From Embiotoca jacksoni (lineage: Eukaryota; Chordata; Actinopteri; Embiotocidae), in assembly GCA_022577435.1 (NCBI GenBank), contig JAKOON010000023.1, positions 4,374,001-4,438,000 on the forward strand: a DNA stretch of 64,000 nucleotides, written 5' to 3'. The translations under genes and the position numbers were made by a program. A model generated the notes under the pieces. It was not told where the DNA came from. It saw only the letters and a list, made by a program, of their open reading frames with translations, and searched no databases. This document shows positions 1 to 13,200 of the stretch, in pieces; the first letter of the stretch is position 1; every line of letters begins with the position of its first letter.

Positions 1-2584
1 CCAGAGAAACTGATGTTTTGAGCTCAAATGTAATAGTAATACATGAGTGAGTGGGGAAACTGGACCTACCGTGAATAATATGCAATTTTTTATCAATAAA
101 GTTGTCTGAATTTGTATATTTTAACCATAGCAGCCTGTAGCATACAACAAGAAGTTCAACCAATCAGTCAGTCCGGGTTTTTAAGTGGTCATACGGTCAA
201 AACAAGAAATTATCTGAACTGAGCCATCATGCAAAAATACATTGTGATGTATTTTTAAAATTTTTTACTTATAAAATGAATTGTGTCTGTTTATTGTGAA
301 ACAGATTATAAACCACATTATCCAGCCCTAAAAAAAAGTTGTATTTTAAAAGACTCAAAGAAGAATACAAGCAGTTATGTTCAGTAATGGTGACAATGTG
401 ACACTCTTATCATGTTTTAATAACAAAAACACCTTAAACAAAAATTCCAGCGTTCCAGTTCAGCTTGTGAATGAAGTATTTATGTAGCTCAAATGGTATT
501 TTTGTTCTCTTTCAAAGATTCAGTGACTGAACTCTTGTGGTTCACCTCTCCTTCTTTATCCTTGAACAGCAATTACACCCCTCAAATTGCTGGTGGGTGT
601 CGCCTCTCTCAGACAGTGGAAATGTTTTTTTTTTCTCTCATTCTTTCTTTTTTCCCCTCTTGCCTCTGAATAAGATGACAGACGGTCTTTACGCAAAAAT
701 AACAGGGTTTGGAAATAAGAGGCTGCCAAAGCACATTCCCAGCACTCAATAATAGCGTGGAAATTGCAATTAATGTCCTTAATGGTCTTTAGTCAACCTT
801 TTATCACTATTTGAGATGGCTTCCATTTTAAAGAGCTATCTTTTTTATTGTGATAATTTATTCTTTTATCAACCATCTCAGGGCTATATTCTGAAATATC
901 TGAAAGGTCTGTGTATTCTGTGTTTCATCTCCTCTGTTTATCTGATATTATGTCAGCCGCTTGGAGGGGAAAATGAGCGAAGTGGTGCAAGAATATTTTA
1001 CTAATGAAGAGTCTAATTAAAGACAGTTATTAGTGCTGTCTGTCAGAGTTTTTGTCGCATTTTGGAAAGTCTTTCACATTTTCATTTAAGTTTAGGATTT
1101 ACATTCTATTTTTGTAGTTTTAGGAGCCACATAAACCAACTCAAAACAATGTCTATGTGAGAGTGAAGATCTTTTTCTCCATTCTGAATGTATTTCCAAA
1201 GCAATACATGCAGCAATGAACAATGTTATTTGATATATCCCTTTTGAGTAATAGCCAATTTTTTGTAAAAGATATGTCTGGGGAAATAAAATAGTTATGT
1301 TATAAAATCATATTGTTATTAAGTATGTCTTCTTACTATGTTATTAATACAAACATGGTGTTCTAGTGAGGATTTACAGCAGCAGGATGGTGTATGTGAC
1401 TTAAAATAAACTACACCGCTAATGTTCATCATAACAAAGAGACATTATATTTGATATTTTCTGATATTGTACGAGTATATTCACTCTTTGAGTGAGTGAG
1501 ATGAGAGCATTGATACCACTCTCATATATGTTCATTTGGATTCGCAAAAAGACTGTAAACAGGAGGGAAACAATGAGCCTGGCTCCTGTGAGGCATCTCT
1601 AAAGCTCGGTCATTATCACATTATATCTTATTCATTTAATCAGTGCAAAAACTGAAGTGTAAAAGTTGTGCTGTGATTATGAGCATGGCACAGCGATTTC
1701 CTCTGATTCTCGTCATCTCAGTGACATTTTTCTTTTAAACAAAAAGGATGTGTTTCTCAGTGAAAAGGCTACCATTGTGCATACATGTTCTTTTATATTT
1801 GAACAGTCAGTTAAACATCTCCAGGCTCCAGCTTCTTATTTACCATGAAAGTCATATCAAACTTCTCATCTGACCCTTGGCCAGAAAGCAAATAAGCCTA
1901 TTTTCCAAAATTTCAAACTTCAATTAACTGATTGTGATATTTTATAAATATATAATAGTACATTCTGTATCATTTTGAAATTGCCAGACACTGTGGATTT
2001 TATTCACAGAGGAGCAAACAGTGTATTTGTTGGGGACTAGTCTCAAGTGGATTGCACATTTGGTGTAACTTGTATGTGTGTACAGCAGCAGAGCAGAATG
2101 AATAGAATTTAATTCAAATACAGTGTATAAATACAAATACATTATCCAACACCGGGGTGTGGCTCATAAGAGGTTTTACAAAGGTCTATGGCACACAGGA
2201 AGAAGCTCGTTTTTGGTTGTGATCTGTCGAAAAATAGCATTATTTAAATCATCACTTTAGACCATGTACAAATAATAAACTCATCCTTTGAATATATAGA
2301 AACGGTTCTGCGACTTCTTTTACCTGCTGCAAGCCAAATCTGTGGTCTTTAATCCAGCATCAGGCCCCGAGTTCAAGCGTTACCTGGGTTCAAGGCTCAG
2401 CTTGCTCTATGATTGGGATTTGCTGACCCAGTGGTCCGACAAAAACAAGTATATACTATATGAACTAAATATATAAATAATCTTGTGCCACCTTTGTCCT
2501 TAAAGACAGTTCTATACCCATTTTGTAACATGCTGTAAACTGTGTTTGCACCGAGCTAACTTCTTCCTTGTCTTATCTTCACAG
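1..2584 (+). other. Last intron (3' part) of the PBX-family gene
   Basis: No coding exon was found here on either strand. The sequence is AT-rich and ends in a normal acceptor (cttcacag at 2577-2584) in front of the PBX terminal exon. A stretch at about 1365-1440 resembles a dispersed teleost repeat (inference from memory, not checked). The preceding PBX exon must lie left of the window. Confidence 0.6.
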
Positions 2585-2677
2585 ACAAACGGTGGCTGGC
2601 AAGATGCTCCGACTCCTTCGTCAGTGACATCGCCCACAGAAGGACCTGGGAGCGTTCATTCAGATACTTCCAACTGA
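2585..2677 (+). CDS. pbx: PBX-family homeobox protein, last coding exon (partial gene)
   Basis: This is the C-terminal exon of a TALE homeodomain transcription factor of the PBX family, nuclear DNA-binding cofactors of HOX and MEIS/PREP proteins. It opens in phase 0 after an AG acceptor and encodes 30 residues from TNGGWQDAP through SPTEGPGSVHSDTSN to a TGA stop. From family knowledge this tail is nearly identical in vertebrate PBX1 and PBX3, so the exon cannot separate those paralogues; PBX2 and PBX4 are less likely. The homeodomain and PBC domains are outside the window. In PBX1 this exon belongs to the long isoform. Its transcription direction is the same as prtfdc1 and arhgap21 downstream. 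Confidence 0.88.
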   Translation, partial: TNGGWQDAPTPSSVTSPTEGPGSVHSDTSN

Positions 2678-3340
2678 ATCTACCCATCTCCACACCTCAT
2701 CCACAAAAGAACATGGACTGACGTTGCTATTCACAGTAATTAAACAAAGGAATTCACTGTCCCTCAGTTTGGCGGGGTACTGTGAAATCCTAACCAGAAA
2801 AATTAAATCATATTTCCTCTGCTTCTAACGACGGACTTTTGGGATACAAACAAAAAAACAATTTCACAATAAAAATCAAAACAATATCGCAATCAATGGA
2901 GACGTTTGTACAGATTTCACATTATAATCAGAGGGCTGGGGTTCCTTATTCACTCGTAATGTTTTCACTCATTATGATGAAATATAAAATAAAAGTAAAG
3001 AAATAAAATCATTGGTTGAACTGAAAATACTTCATTCTACCTCTCAGCCACTAAAAAAAAGTAGAAAAAATGTCAGTGACCATTTATTTGTTTTGTAAAA
3101 ATGAAACTTTTGTCTTTGCAAGCAAGAGGCACATCTTCTTACTTAACATTTTGTTGTCTCTCACCTATTCTATGGTACGCCATTTAGACTTAAATATTGC
3201 TCAGTTGTTTACAATGTGTGCTCGATAAAAGTATGTTCATCTTCCCCTCTGTCTCCGACGAGTCCAAACCGAGTTCTGTCAGGAGATTTTACCTCTAAGG
3301 TAACCCTGTGAAGTATGTTATCTGTAAAACAATAAATAAA
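2678..3340 (+). other. Probable PBX 3' UTR with several poly(A) signals
   Basis: The sequence directly after the PBX stop is AT-rich and non-coding. AATAAA signals lie at 2868-2873, 2988-2993, 3002-3007, 3331-3336 and 3335-3340. Which one is used cannot be told from sequence alone, and PBX 3' UTRs can be much longer than this. Confidence 0.5.
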
Positions 3341-6300
3341 TACTTGTCATCAAATCAGACAAGCTTGACATCATTCATTAAGATACCACATATATTCAAT
3401 CATTTTGCACCATGTTGGTTTTGGTTCTGCAGCATATTGGTGGAGTGGAAGTTACAGAAATGCCTGATTTACTGACACAACAAGAAAAAACAGGACTTGT
3501 TTCCTTTTCTGTCGCTGCACGAGAAGAAAGTGTTTACTTGAACCATTAATGACATTTTTGTTGTTTTCCACCATCACTGCAGAAGAGAGGTTTTTTTTGA
3601 CGATGCCAAAATGCTGATGTAACCAAAACAAAACCAAGAAAAGTCTGTTTTAATGTATTACTTAAACAAATATGTAGTTCACTTTTGCTTTTTTCTACTC
3701 AACTAAAATCATCTTTTGTGACTTAGCTCTGGTGCCACAATCAAGTGAACAATTCTGCCCCATTGAAAGAAATACGAAAAGAAAAGAAAGTTTGTCAAGG
3801 ACGTCTGTAACTGAGTTTGTTTTTCAGTACACAAAGCCACAATCCACTTAAACAGGGAAGTCATTATGTTAATAGAGTTTCACATGCTTACAGTGGATCC
3901 TTGCTCCTGAATCCACAGCGCAGGTCCAGAGATGCTCGTAGCATGAAGCCACTGATCATCGTAATTAAAGAGGCATGTGGACGTACCTGAACGGCTACTC
4001 AGCTGAGGACAATTTGATGTGAAGATAATTTTACATTCCACATTTTTATCGAACTGTGTCCTGTTTAAGGTGTTTATTTACATATAATCAATATATTACT
4101 CTGCTGGTACTGCTTTAGTAGCCCTAGAAGTGACACCAAAACAAATACAGACATTTGAATTCATGCTTGTCTCAGTACAATCAGGCTGATTTTTTTTCAG
4201 TATTAAAAATTTATGAACAAATGTTAACCATGAAGTACTAAAGAAGGGGCAATAATGTCAAATAATGTGTTTTCTGAGCAGTCTAACCCTGTTTATAGAC
4301 ACATTTTATGTTGTGTGGCCTATTTGGTTTTGTATTTGGTTTTTTTTTTGTAATGGTATGCTTAATGTAGGCTATTACTTTTTTTGTTTTGTTTTCTTAT
4401 TCTCGTGAATTAGCTCATGAACTTTCAACATGTGTTTATGTGCACCATTGTGCTTGACTTGCTTTGTTGGAAAAGGTTTTCAACACATTAAAATGATATG
4501 TAATACAGCGCGATCATACATCCGCATTTTTTTTTTTCTTGTGGAGTTGACGAGAGAGCGGAGAAGAAGTCTACGTTTTGTTCACCATCACACGAAGGCA
4601 TCAGTGGCACGATGCTAATCACTGCTGTGATAACTGAAAGGTTAGTGAGCCAGCAGACCTCCCCCCCCCTCCCCCATTTAATAGCCGACCATAATGGCTC
4701 CTATCCAACATGTTAGTGTACAAACACAAACTACCAAAATCAAGCATCTGCTGTAGAAAAGAAGGAAACTGTCAGCTGTTTAGTTGACTGGTGTAAAAAC
4801 TATTTGGCATTTTAAGTTAGGATCCATGTAGTTGCTCACAAATCTACTCAAGCTCCTGTATTGACTCATTCGATTGGCACGTCTTATCTGTCTGAAATTG
4901 TTTTTGAATATTTTTAAGGTATGGCCATTGTTATATAGAACATCCAGTCTTGTAAATAATCAGTTTAGGTAAAAATGTATGGCCTGTCTTATCCTGTCGG
5001 TGGTGCTAAGGCACACGTCCTTTGTTTCATACTGAAGAAGAAAGTCTTTAAAAAAAATTGTCATAAAATATTTGTAGCATTTTAAAATCAGATTTGGTAG
5101 TTTGCTAAAATATCTGGGTCGTGTACTTTTTAGTAAACCTTACTTAAACACGTCATTTGTTGAGGACTATTTTCAGCTGCGGATTTATAAATGCAGCTCT
5201 GAGTATTTCTGAAAACAGGGTCCTTATTGGAGAAACGTGTAACCCTGTGAGGCCCATGATTTGTTTTCTCGTAGTTTTGACAACAATGACACGGTGAGTA
5301 ACATATATCACAGTAAGCGGGCATAGAGGGGGGAAAAAAATGAGCAAAATATTCAATATATTTAGGTCATCTTACTCTTTGTTTTTGCTTTCTGCCAACA
5401 TAGATATCAAGATCTGGTACAAAAGGAGAAGAATGATGCGATTCCCTCTTCCAATACCACAAACACACCGCTGACATTATCTGGCTGGACAGATGCATGT
5501 CTGACAGAATTACTTTCAGAGCAACTGAATATTCATAATTGGCCAAACAACAGGAGCGAGTGTATAAGGGAGCAGTTGGCGGTAAAGTCTGCGGACGGTC
5601 ACAGGCCTTGACTGCTGAGCGAGTGTGAAATGCCAAAGCCAGACTGCTCCCCTGAACCCCGAGGGCAGCGAGGGAGCCGGCCTGCTCTCACCAACGGAGA
5701 GGGCATCAAAAACAATCTGACAAGACTTCATCCAGAAGCATCTTCTGGCTTGTGCAGTGCTCAGTGCTGCAGTAGACGCTCATGAGTTTGATTATTCCAG
5801 CATCAAGCATGCAGCTTCATCATCTAAATAAAAACCATCTTCAGGGAAACAAGTTGTGCAGACTGTAAGTGTTTTGTTTAATTTTTTAGGAATGTTGTCA
5901 TGCAGCGTAGTTTTAACACCTCCAAGGTGGTGACACTGTGCAGGCTGATTGAAATCTAATGTTGCTGTTGACATCTGCCTCGCCAGCTGTCATTGTAGCG
6001 CTGTTTAAATTACAGCTGCCGTGGAAGAGCAAGGGTGGGTGGCCCAGACACCTTGTCTCCCCTTCTCAACACAGCCCAGCAGACTGCTCTAATGTGCAGT
6101 GACACAACAGCCTGGACCCCGCTGCTGCTGCTGCTGCTGCACAAACTGGGTGCTTCTTCCAAAATTCACTCATTCACACAGTGTCACACAGATGCTGATT
6201 ATATTGTCCACAAGGCTGGGTGTGGCATCGGAATCTCATGTAGCCTACCGCACTGTGTTTCTTTTGTTTTGTTTTGGATAATTAGAGTAAACAGTGTTTT

Positions 6301-7276
6301 TACGTATTTTCAAGAGGGTGTATTAATAAAAGATATGTGAATATTCTAAAATTAGAAACGAAATGATTTGATTAGAACAAAAGCAGTACAGAACAGTTTC
6401 TCTCCACTAGATGGCGACATGGACACATTCTTTCAAAACTCTCACATCAGCCACAATATATGTTATGACAAAGATGGTGTTTGAATGTTGAAGGTGTCCA
6501 GTTCATTGTTGCCTGATGGGAATTTTGTGATTGCAGTAAGAAAACAGTCACTTTTATCGGCACAGAAACTTGCTTTTCACTTCTTTTGTTTTTCGTTCGC
6601 ATAAAAACTTTCGTTATGTCCCCGGGGTGATGACCTAGTCTGTTTGCCTTCGCTGCTGATCTCTCGCTTCCTTTCTCCTCCTCCCTCTGAGTGTTCATGA
6701 TACAAATAACTCTCATTCTCTTTGTTCCCTATCTTCATAAACAATTCGAGTTAATTAATGTATTTGTGCAAAAAGTTGTGTGTTTATGCTTTCACTTTTG
6801 AGTTATTTTGTGAGTGTTTTGATGTAACGCTCCTTTGTCAGACCAGATTTCAGAGTGAAACTGCACTTTCCACTTAACTACATTTATTTTAGAGAAGCTG
6901 CAGACTCAGATTTTATATCTAAAACATAAAACATTGTTAAAACACTGTTTAAATCTTGCACATTTTGAAGGACGGACTTTTCTTGCAGTTTATTTTGTAT
7001 CATTGCTTTTACTCCTGGACCTCTGGCCATCGAGCAGCCATGAACAGAAATGTGTGCGCCCCCCCCGTAAAATGCAGCAGTGTGCACAAATGTTGTGTTA
7101 GAGCGTCCCTGGCGGCTGCTGTCCTGTTTGGCAGACCCAGATTTCAAACCGTAGTTTGCATTCCTCCACCCGGATGCTCCTCCTCCGTCCTCATGGTGCC
7201 AGATCCCTCTGAAGCCTTGCACCACCACTTTCCTGAGAGGAGAGCCTTTTTTTTGTGTGTGTCGGCGGAGAACAAC
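3341..7276. other. Intergenic region between PBX and prtfdc1
   Basis: I found no coding exon on either strand; the short open frames here lack family similarity. In human the gene upstream of PRTFDC1 is ENKUR, and no ENKUR-like coding sequence was recognised. The segment contains a (GCT)n run near 6121-6140, a CTCF-like site at 6404-6418 and, at its right end, the 5' UTR and promoter of prtfdc1. Confidence 0.5.
6404..6418 (+). promoter_or_regulatory. CTCF-like motif
   Basis: CCACTAGATGGCGAC fits the core CTCF consensus CCASYAGRKGGC. It sits between PBX and prtfdc1, where an insulator would be plausible. Motif match only; occupancy is unknown. Confidence 0.45.
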
Positions 7277-10200
7277 ATGGCAGAGGTTGCCGTCCAGTCC
7301 GAAAGAAGAAGCGAGGGGATTGTGGTAATTAAATAAGAAGACTTGACAGGAAGTGGACAAGTGTCTAGCAGCCCAAGAAAAAGTTTGCTTATTCATGGAT
7401 GCGCTTTCTGTGCAAAAAACTTTGCGCGCCTTAGATGTGGTTTCTTACAAGCCGCGTGTAATTCCAGTGCAGACTGTGTGGTGTTGTACATGTAAGCGAT
7501 CAACACATGACTACGTCATAATGGTTGCCTTTATCTTTGTCCTCCCAGATTAACGATGACTGGCCAGGCTACAGTTTAGACCTCTTCAGCTATCCAGCTC
7601 ACTATTCCGGAGATTTAGACTGTGTCATCATTCCGCACGGCGTCATTATGGACAGGTACATGACTCAAACTAAATGAGGAGAGGCTTTCTTTGGAGGTTC
7701 TCTTGGCACAATCCTGATGTTCCCAGATAATTGCTCCACGTGTCTTTATATGGAAGAGTCAGGTGGAAATTTAGAAGTAAAAAAAAAAGAATATATATAT
7801 ATATATATGCTCTTTTTCTATTTTTTTAAAGTACATTCTCTATATAATGATCATTGTAAAAGTAGAAAACACTAAAGAAACTATTACAGCTCATAAATCA
7901 AAGCACTATTGCTACACTAATTACTAATTCATTCATCGTCAGTCATTTTAATATTAAATTGATAGAAATCCAATCTTGAACTGTATCAAATTCAACATGA
8001 AAGACATTGATGACACGTGTTTAAGCATTTTACAATCCAATGCAATATGGTGATTTGATTATTTTATTGAAATAAAATTTTTTAATTGTTTTCAAATGTG
8101 GCAAGTCACTATCTGGCTTTTTTTTTTTTTTTTTTTTTTTACAATATAATCAAAGGACTGCTTAATGCAATGGAATATTTTATACTGTTACTTACAACAT
8201 GAGACAAAACTCTTCACACATGTAAACTAAATTCAAAAGATGCTCAGAATCAGGAATACAATTTATTTATCACTTAATCAGCCGATTATCGTCTCCTTCA
8301 ATTGTTTTCTCTGTTTTCTACATCCCGAGGTGACATCTTTAAATGACTTGTTAGTCTGACCGACAGTCCAAGACACACATGTATTCAATTGTCTATCATT
8401 TATTACCAAGGACAGCAAAAGGTCTTCACATTTACATAGTTGCAGATTAATTTAATGTCAGTGTACTAATCTGTTAATTGACAAATTTATACAGCTCCAC
8501 TCAGTCTTTGATTGGTGCCATTTGAGTCTTTAAAGGTCCAGTGTTTAGGATATAGGAGGATCTTATAGACAAAAATTAATACAGTATTCATAATTTATGT
8601 TGTTATTAGTGTATGTACACCTGAAACTCAGAATTATTGTGTTTTAGTTACTTTAGAATGAGACATTAATATCTACATAGGGAGCGGGTCTTCTGCCCTG
8701 CAGCGCACCATGCATGTTTTTAGAGTAGCCTATAAGGGACAAACCAAACACTAACTCTAGGGAGAGTCTGGTGCTTTTTCATGAGTGGATTCTCCTACAT
8801 GCTTGGAAGGGGAGGATGAGGCTACCGGTGTTTGGGCGGTTACAATCTGCAAACTCACCGCTAGATGTCATTAAATCCTACACACTACTCCTTTAACCCA
8901 ATAACACGAACCATTCCTCTTGACATAATAAAATGAAGCCAAGCTGTATTTAATTTTTTTTTTTGAAAATGGCTTGTCTAAAAGAACAAAACATGAAACT
9001 GCGACCTAATGCTTCCACCAAATTTAACTGAAATGTGGTTATGCTAATGAAACTTCACGCTAACTTACATGCAAACAAACAGCTAATAGGAGTGAAGGCA
9101 TGGCACATTTTAACGTCACTAGCTGGAGGGAATGTTGGTTTACAATTTTAAAAAAAATCACTCAGAGCTCTGAGCTAAAGACTTGTTCAACAAGGCCACC
9201 GCTTTTCTTCAGAGTGTTGGAGGAAATTCACTTTTCCATGTTTACAGGACTGAACGTCTCGCTCGAAACATCATGGATGACCTGGGGGACCATGACATCG
9301 TGGTTCTGTGCGTCCTGAAAGGAGGCTACCAGTTCTGTGCCGACCTGGTGGACAGGATCAAGGCTCTGAGCTGTAATTCCGACCGCACAATCCCCATGAG
9401 AGTGCACTTCATCCGCCTCAAGAGCTACCTGGTGAGCCTCCGTCCGCCGACATACAGGAAGCGCTCAGGCGCTGACAGTTTGACTCGAGTAGCGTGAGTG
9501 TGAGAACAGAGAGGCACTTTTCATGTTTAAGATTATCAGTTGAGATGGTTGTAAGTCTCATGACTTAATCTGAAGATTTGTGTGTTATATTTTAAAGACC
9601 ATTATGAGAGTGGTATCATTGTGTAACCTTTTCTTGAATGTGTCGAATTCGTGTGATCACTGAAGCCCAGGAAAAGGCGAAAGCAAGCACAGAAAGTAGT
9701 GAGTGATGATATTATGGAATTGCATCGATATATTATGTATTCATTTGCTTCACGTATAGATATGATTCTAAGCTATGAAATATTGGAAAGTTGGAGGTAA
9801 AATAATTGAGTCATTTTTTACTATGATGTAGTTTTTACTTGTATTATAATAATAATGTTTAATGCATCTAAAATTTCAAGAGAAAGACCTTGTTTCTCCT
9901 GTATTTTATCTCCACAGAATGACCAGTCAACAGAGGATCTTCACATAGTGGGAGCAGAGGACTTGTCTTTTTTAGCTGGAAAGGTATTAAAACATTATCG
10001 TGAGCTCCATTACAATGAAACCCAAGCACTTGAGTATGATGAAGATGGGGATTCTTGATAAATTAGCCTCAAGAGGGCAGCCTTCCCTCTACTCTGATGT
10101 CACTCTCCCTCCTGAGGAAATGCTTCAGCGCTTCTGTGAAGGAGATCAAAGATGGCAGTTTCTGACAAACCCAGCGGTGATCAGATACCAGCCGTTGTAA

Positions 10201-13200
10201 TGTAATTGTTTAAAGGCTCATTCCACTTTATCTCAGTGGAAACTAAATGTAGAGTCTGTGTGAATGGGAGGACGTACTGAGAGGGTATCTCAGCAGACCA
10301 GGAGGATGACAGTGGTCTAGTGACTGCAAGCTCACTCTTCAACTGCTTGTCTTGTTATCACGTAATCAGAGTTGATACCTCACTAAACAGGAGTGTCTGT
10401 GTGCTGACTGCCATCAGGCTCTGATAGAGTGTGTATCATCTCCAAAAGAGCCTTGTGAAACAGTATAGACCTGTGGGGCTGATCACAAGATTAATTGCAA
10501 AGGTTTTGCAATTAGAAATAAGAAAAAACACAATTTGGTTTCACAAAAGTATAATTTTTGAATAGGCATTTATCTAGTTTTTGTTGAATTTATTGTGAAA
10601 TGTTTTATAGTTTTACTTCTCCATGCCCCTAACAATTATTCATATGAAGAAGAAAAAATACTTTTTAATCAAGCTTTTCACAACTTGTAGATATGTACAG
10701 GAGTCGAAAGCAGACTTTGTGTTGTTAAGGATGAAAAAAACAATGATAGGAACCACTTTTAAATATAATTAAAAAATATATGGTGTTTATATTTTGAAAT
10801 AACAGTTCTTGGCCTTAAGGTCCTCGGAAGACAGATAGAAAACCATAGAAAACCAATGTAAAAATGGCAATGCTTTAAAATGTGCTGCATGAGCGTCAGG
10901 GGTGCAACTAACGATTATTTTCATTGTCGATTAATATGCCAATTATTTTATGAAATTATTGTGTTCATTAAAATGTCAACGAATTTTGAAAAATGCAGAT
11001 CACAGTATCACAGAGAACCAAAGAAAAATTTTTAGTTTTGTCTGATAGACAGTCGAAAACCCAAAGACACTTTTTAACATTTTACATACAAGTATAACGG
11101 AGAAAAGAAGTTGAAATCAGAGATTGTTTGGTTTATTAGTTTTTTTTAAATTTCATTTAAAATACTAATCATTCTACTAATTGATAACTTGATTGTCACA
11201 TTAAATCAGATTTATAGTTTTTGTACACATTAAGAACTTATGCAAAAGTGTGTGAGTGTTTACACAACAGCTTTTTTTTTGCCCCACACATAATATGCAC
11301 ATCTGCCTGTGTGTGTGTATATAGGTGAGTTACTAATGTTACTACAGGAGTCAAAGTTCAGCGACGGTATTTTAAAGTAATATAAATCAGCTGATCTGAA
11401 CATTTAAAGTCGCACACATCTCTTAGCTGAACACGCACTAATACGCCCCATAGTCAGGCGTGGCGTGGATGCCTGAAACATGAATAGGAAATGAGGTAGT
11501 AAGCCTCAGTCACTGCTGGCTGCTTTCCTCTCAGTATTTTAAGTGTGCTTGTGAAATTCCCGAGCTCCGTGATGTACAGCTAAATTTAGTTTGGAACTGA
11601 ATGAGGTTATGCTTTGCTGAAAAAAAGTGAACTCATTGTGTGACAGAGAACATTTTGCATAGATTGTTACAGACAGTCACTTCTTCTCTTTGCTTGAACT
11701 TTACGTACAGCTCTTTTGTTAATATATTTCAGCGTCCTACTGTGCTCTCAATGAATCTGTATGAATAATGAGGCCTAAACAAAGCATGACGACACGCTTG
11801 GTTGAGTTCTTCGTTGGAAAAGTAGGGTAAACTGGCAGTTAAAGAGCTGCAGTTTTTATCTTGACCTACCTAAGTTGAAGTGAAGTTTAAATTGGGACTT
11901 TTAATGTAAACAGCGGCCAGTTGTCTGCAGTTGGTTAGACAGACATTTGCAGCATTTCAGCTATTTCAGTGTAGCATTCAAAGCAGGAAGGTAGGGACTG
12001 GAATTCCAATCTGGATGAGACTGACAGTTTCCTGCTGCATTCATTTATTTTGCGTTATCGCTGATATCATCAAATTTAATTCGAGTCTTACTGATGTAGT
12101 GTTTGACTCAGCTGATAGCTCGTTTCAATACTTCTGCTTTCATAAAATAAGAACCTCGACAATATAATTTTCTTTTAGGTTTATTTTTCTGTTGCTGCGC
12201 AACACAAAACGTGTTGCAGTCCGCAATAATGTGTTTTAACTTTTATTTTGAAATTTGTTGCTGTTCACCAGTTACACTAGGTTGATCAAAGGATGCAGCA
12301 GTTTGTTATATGTTCCTAATCAAAAATATTGTTTTGCTTCCTGCTCTCTCTTTTCTCCCCAACATGCTGTCATAAGAACGTACTGATTGTGGAGGTAAGT
12401 CAACCATGCTATTGCTCCTCTATTTTTCCTCCCCATCAAGCTGGCCTATTGTATTTCTTGTAGAAGTTGTCTATCCAGGTCAGGAGGAGCCATTTAAAGT
12501 TTTTTTTTCTTCTACTATGGAACTTGAGTTCAACATGAGAAAACTTTATAATTGTCTGACCTGTATTTAGAAACCAGAGAGCTGCTTTTTCAAACACAAT
12601 CACAAACGTTTTGTCATTACAACAAAAACTGAGTTAAAAAAAGAAAAGGAACAGTAAAGAAATGAATGTGCTCAATCAGTGATGATTGAACATTTTGAAA
12701 CAGCAGTCATTAGTCAGTGTTCACCTATTAGCAAAGATGTCTCAGTCATTCATAGACTATAGCTTCCACTCCACTAATGAAAATGTCTTTGTTGTTTGAT
12801 TTTCAAAAGAAACCTTTAAGAATTGTCTGTTTTCTTTGATGTTTTTATTCGGTTGTGTTTTTAAATGTTGAAGCGTTAACAAGGAACTAATTTAAAGCTG
12901 CTGTAATTGATAGTTTCATATTTACGGTGGAGGAAGTTACCTTATAAAGTGAACGCGGTCTTTCTAATATTTTGGTTCACTGTCACTGTGTTTTGCAGGG
13001 TATTTTCTGGCTGCAGCAGGCAGCTGTTTTCAGTTAAGAAGCTCAGATAAATTTGCTGGATGCTGCTCGCCCAACATCAAACTGAAAACAGACACAGTTA
13101 GCAACTAGCTGGTCAGAGCATTTAGCAGACAAAGTGCCAGATATTTCCCTTAAGACACCAAGACAAAGCATTAAAATAGTGCATACTGAACTTAAAATCA

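Larger units (their letters stand above)
7656..9247 (+). other. prtfdc1 intron 2
   Basis: Non-coding. It holds an (AT)n run, a T23 run and a complete-looking nonautonomous DNA transposon copy at 8531-8894 (listed separately). Confidence 0.7.

Noticed and set aside
6884..7396. 170-codon minus-strand open frame over prtfdc1 exon 1
   Set aside because: It is antisense to the prtfdc1 5' end, has no recognisable domain and no splice context.
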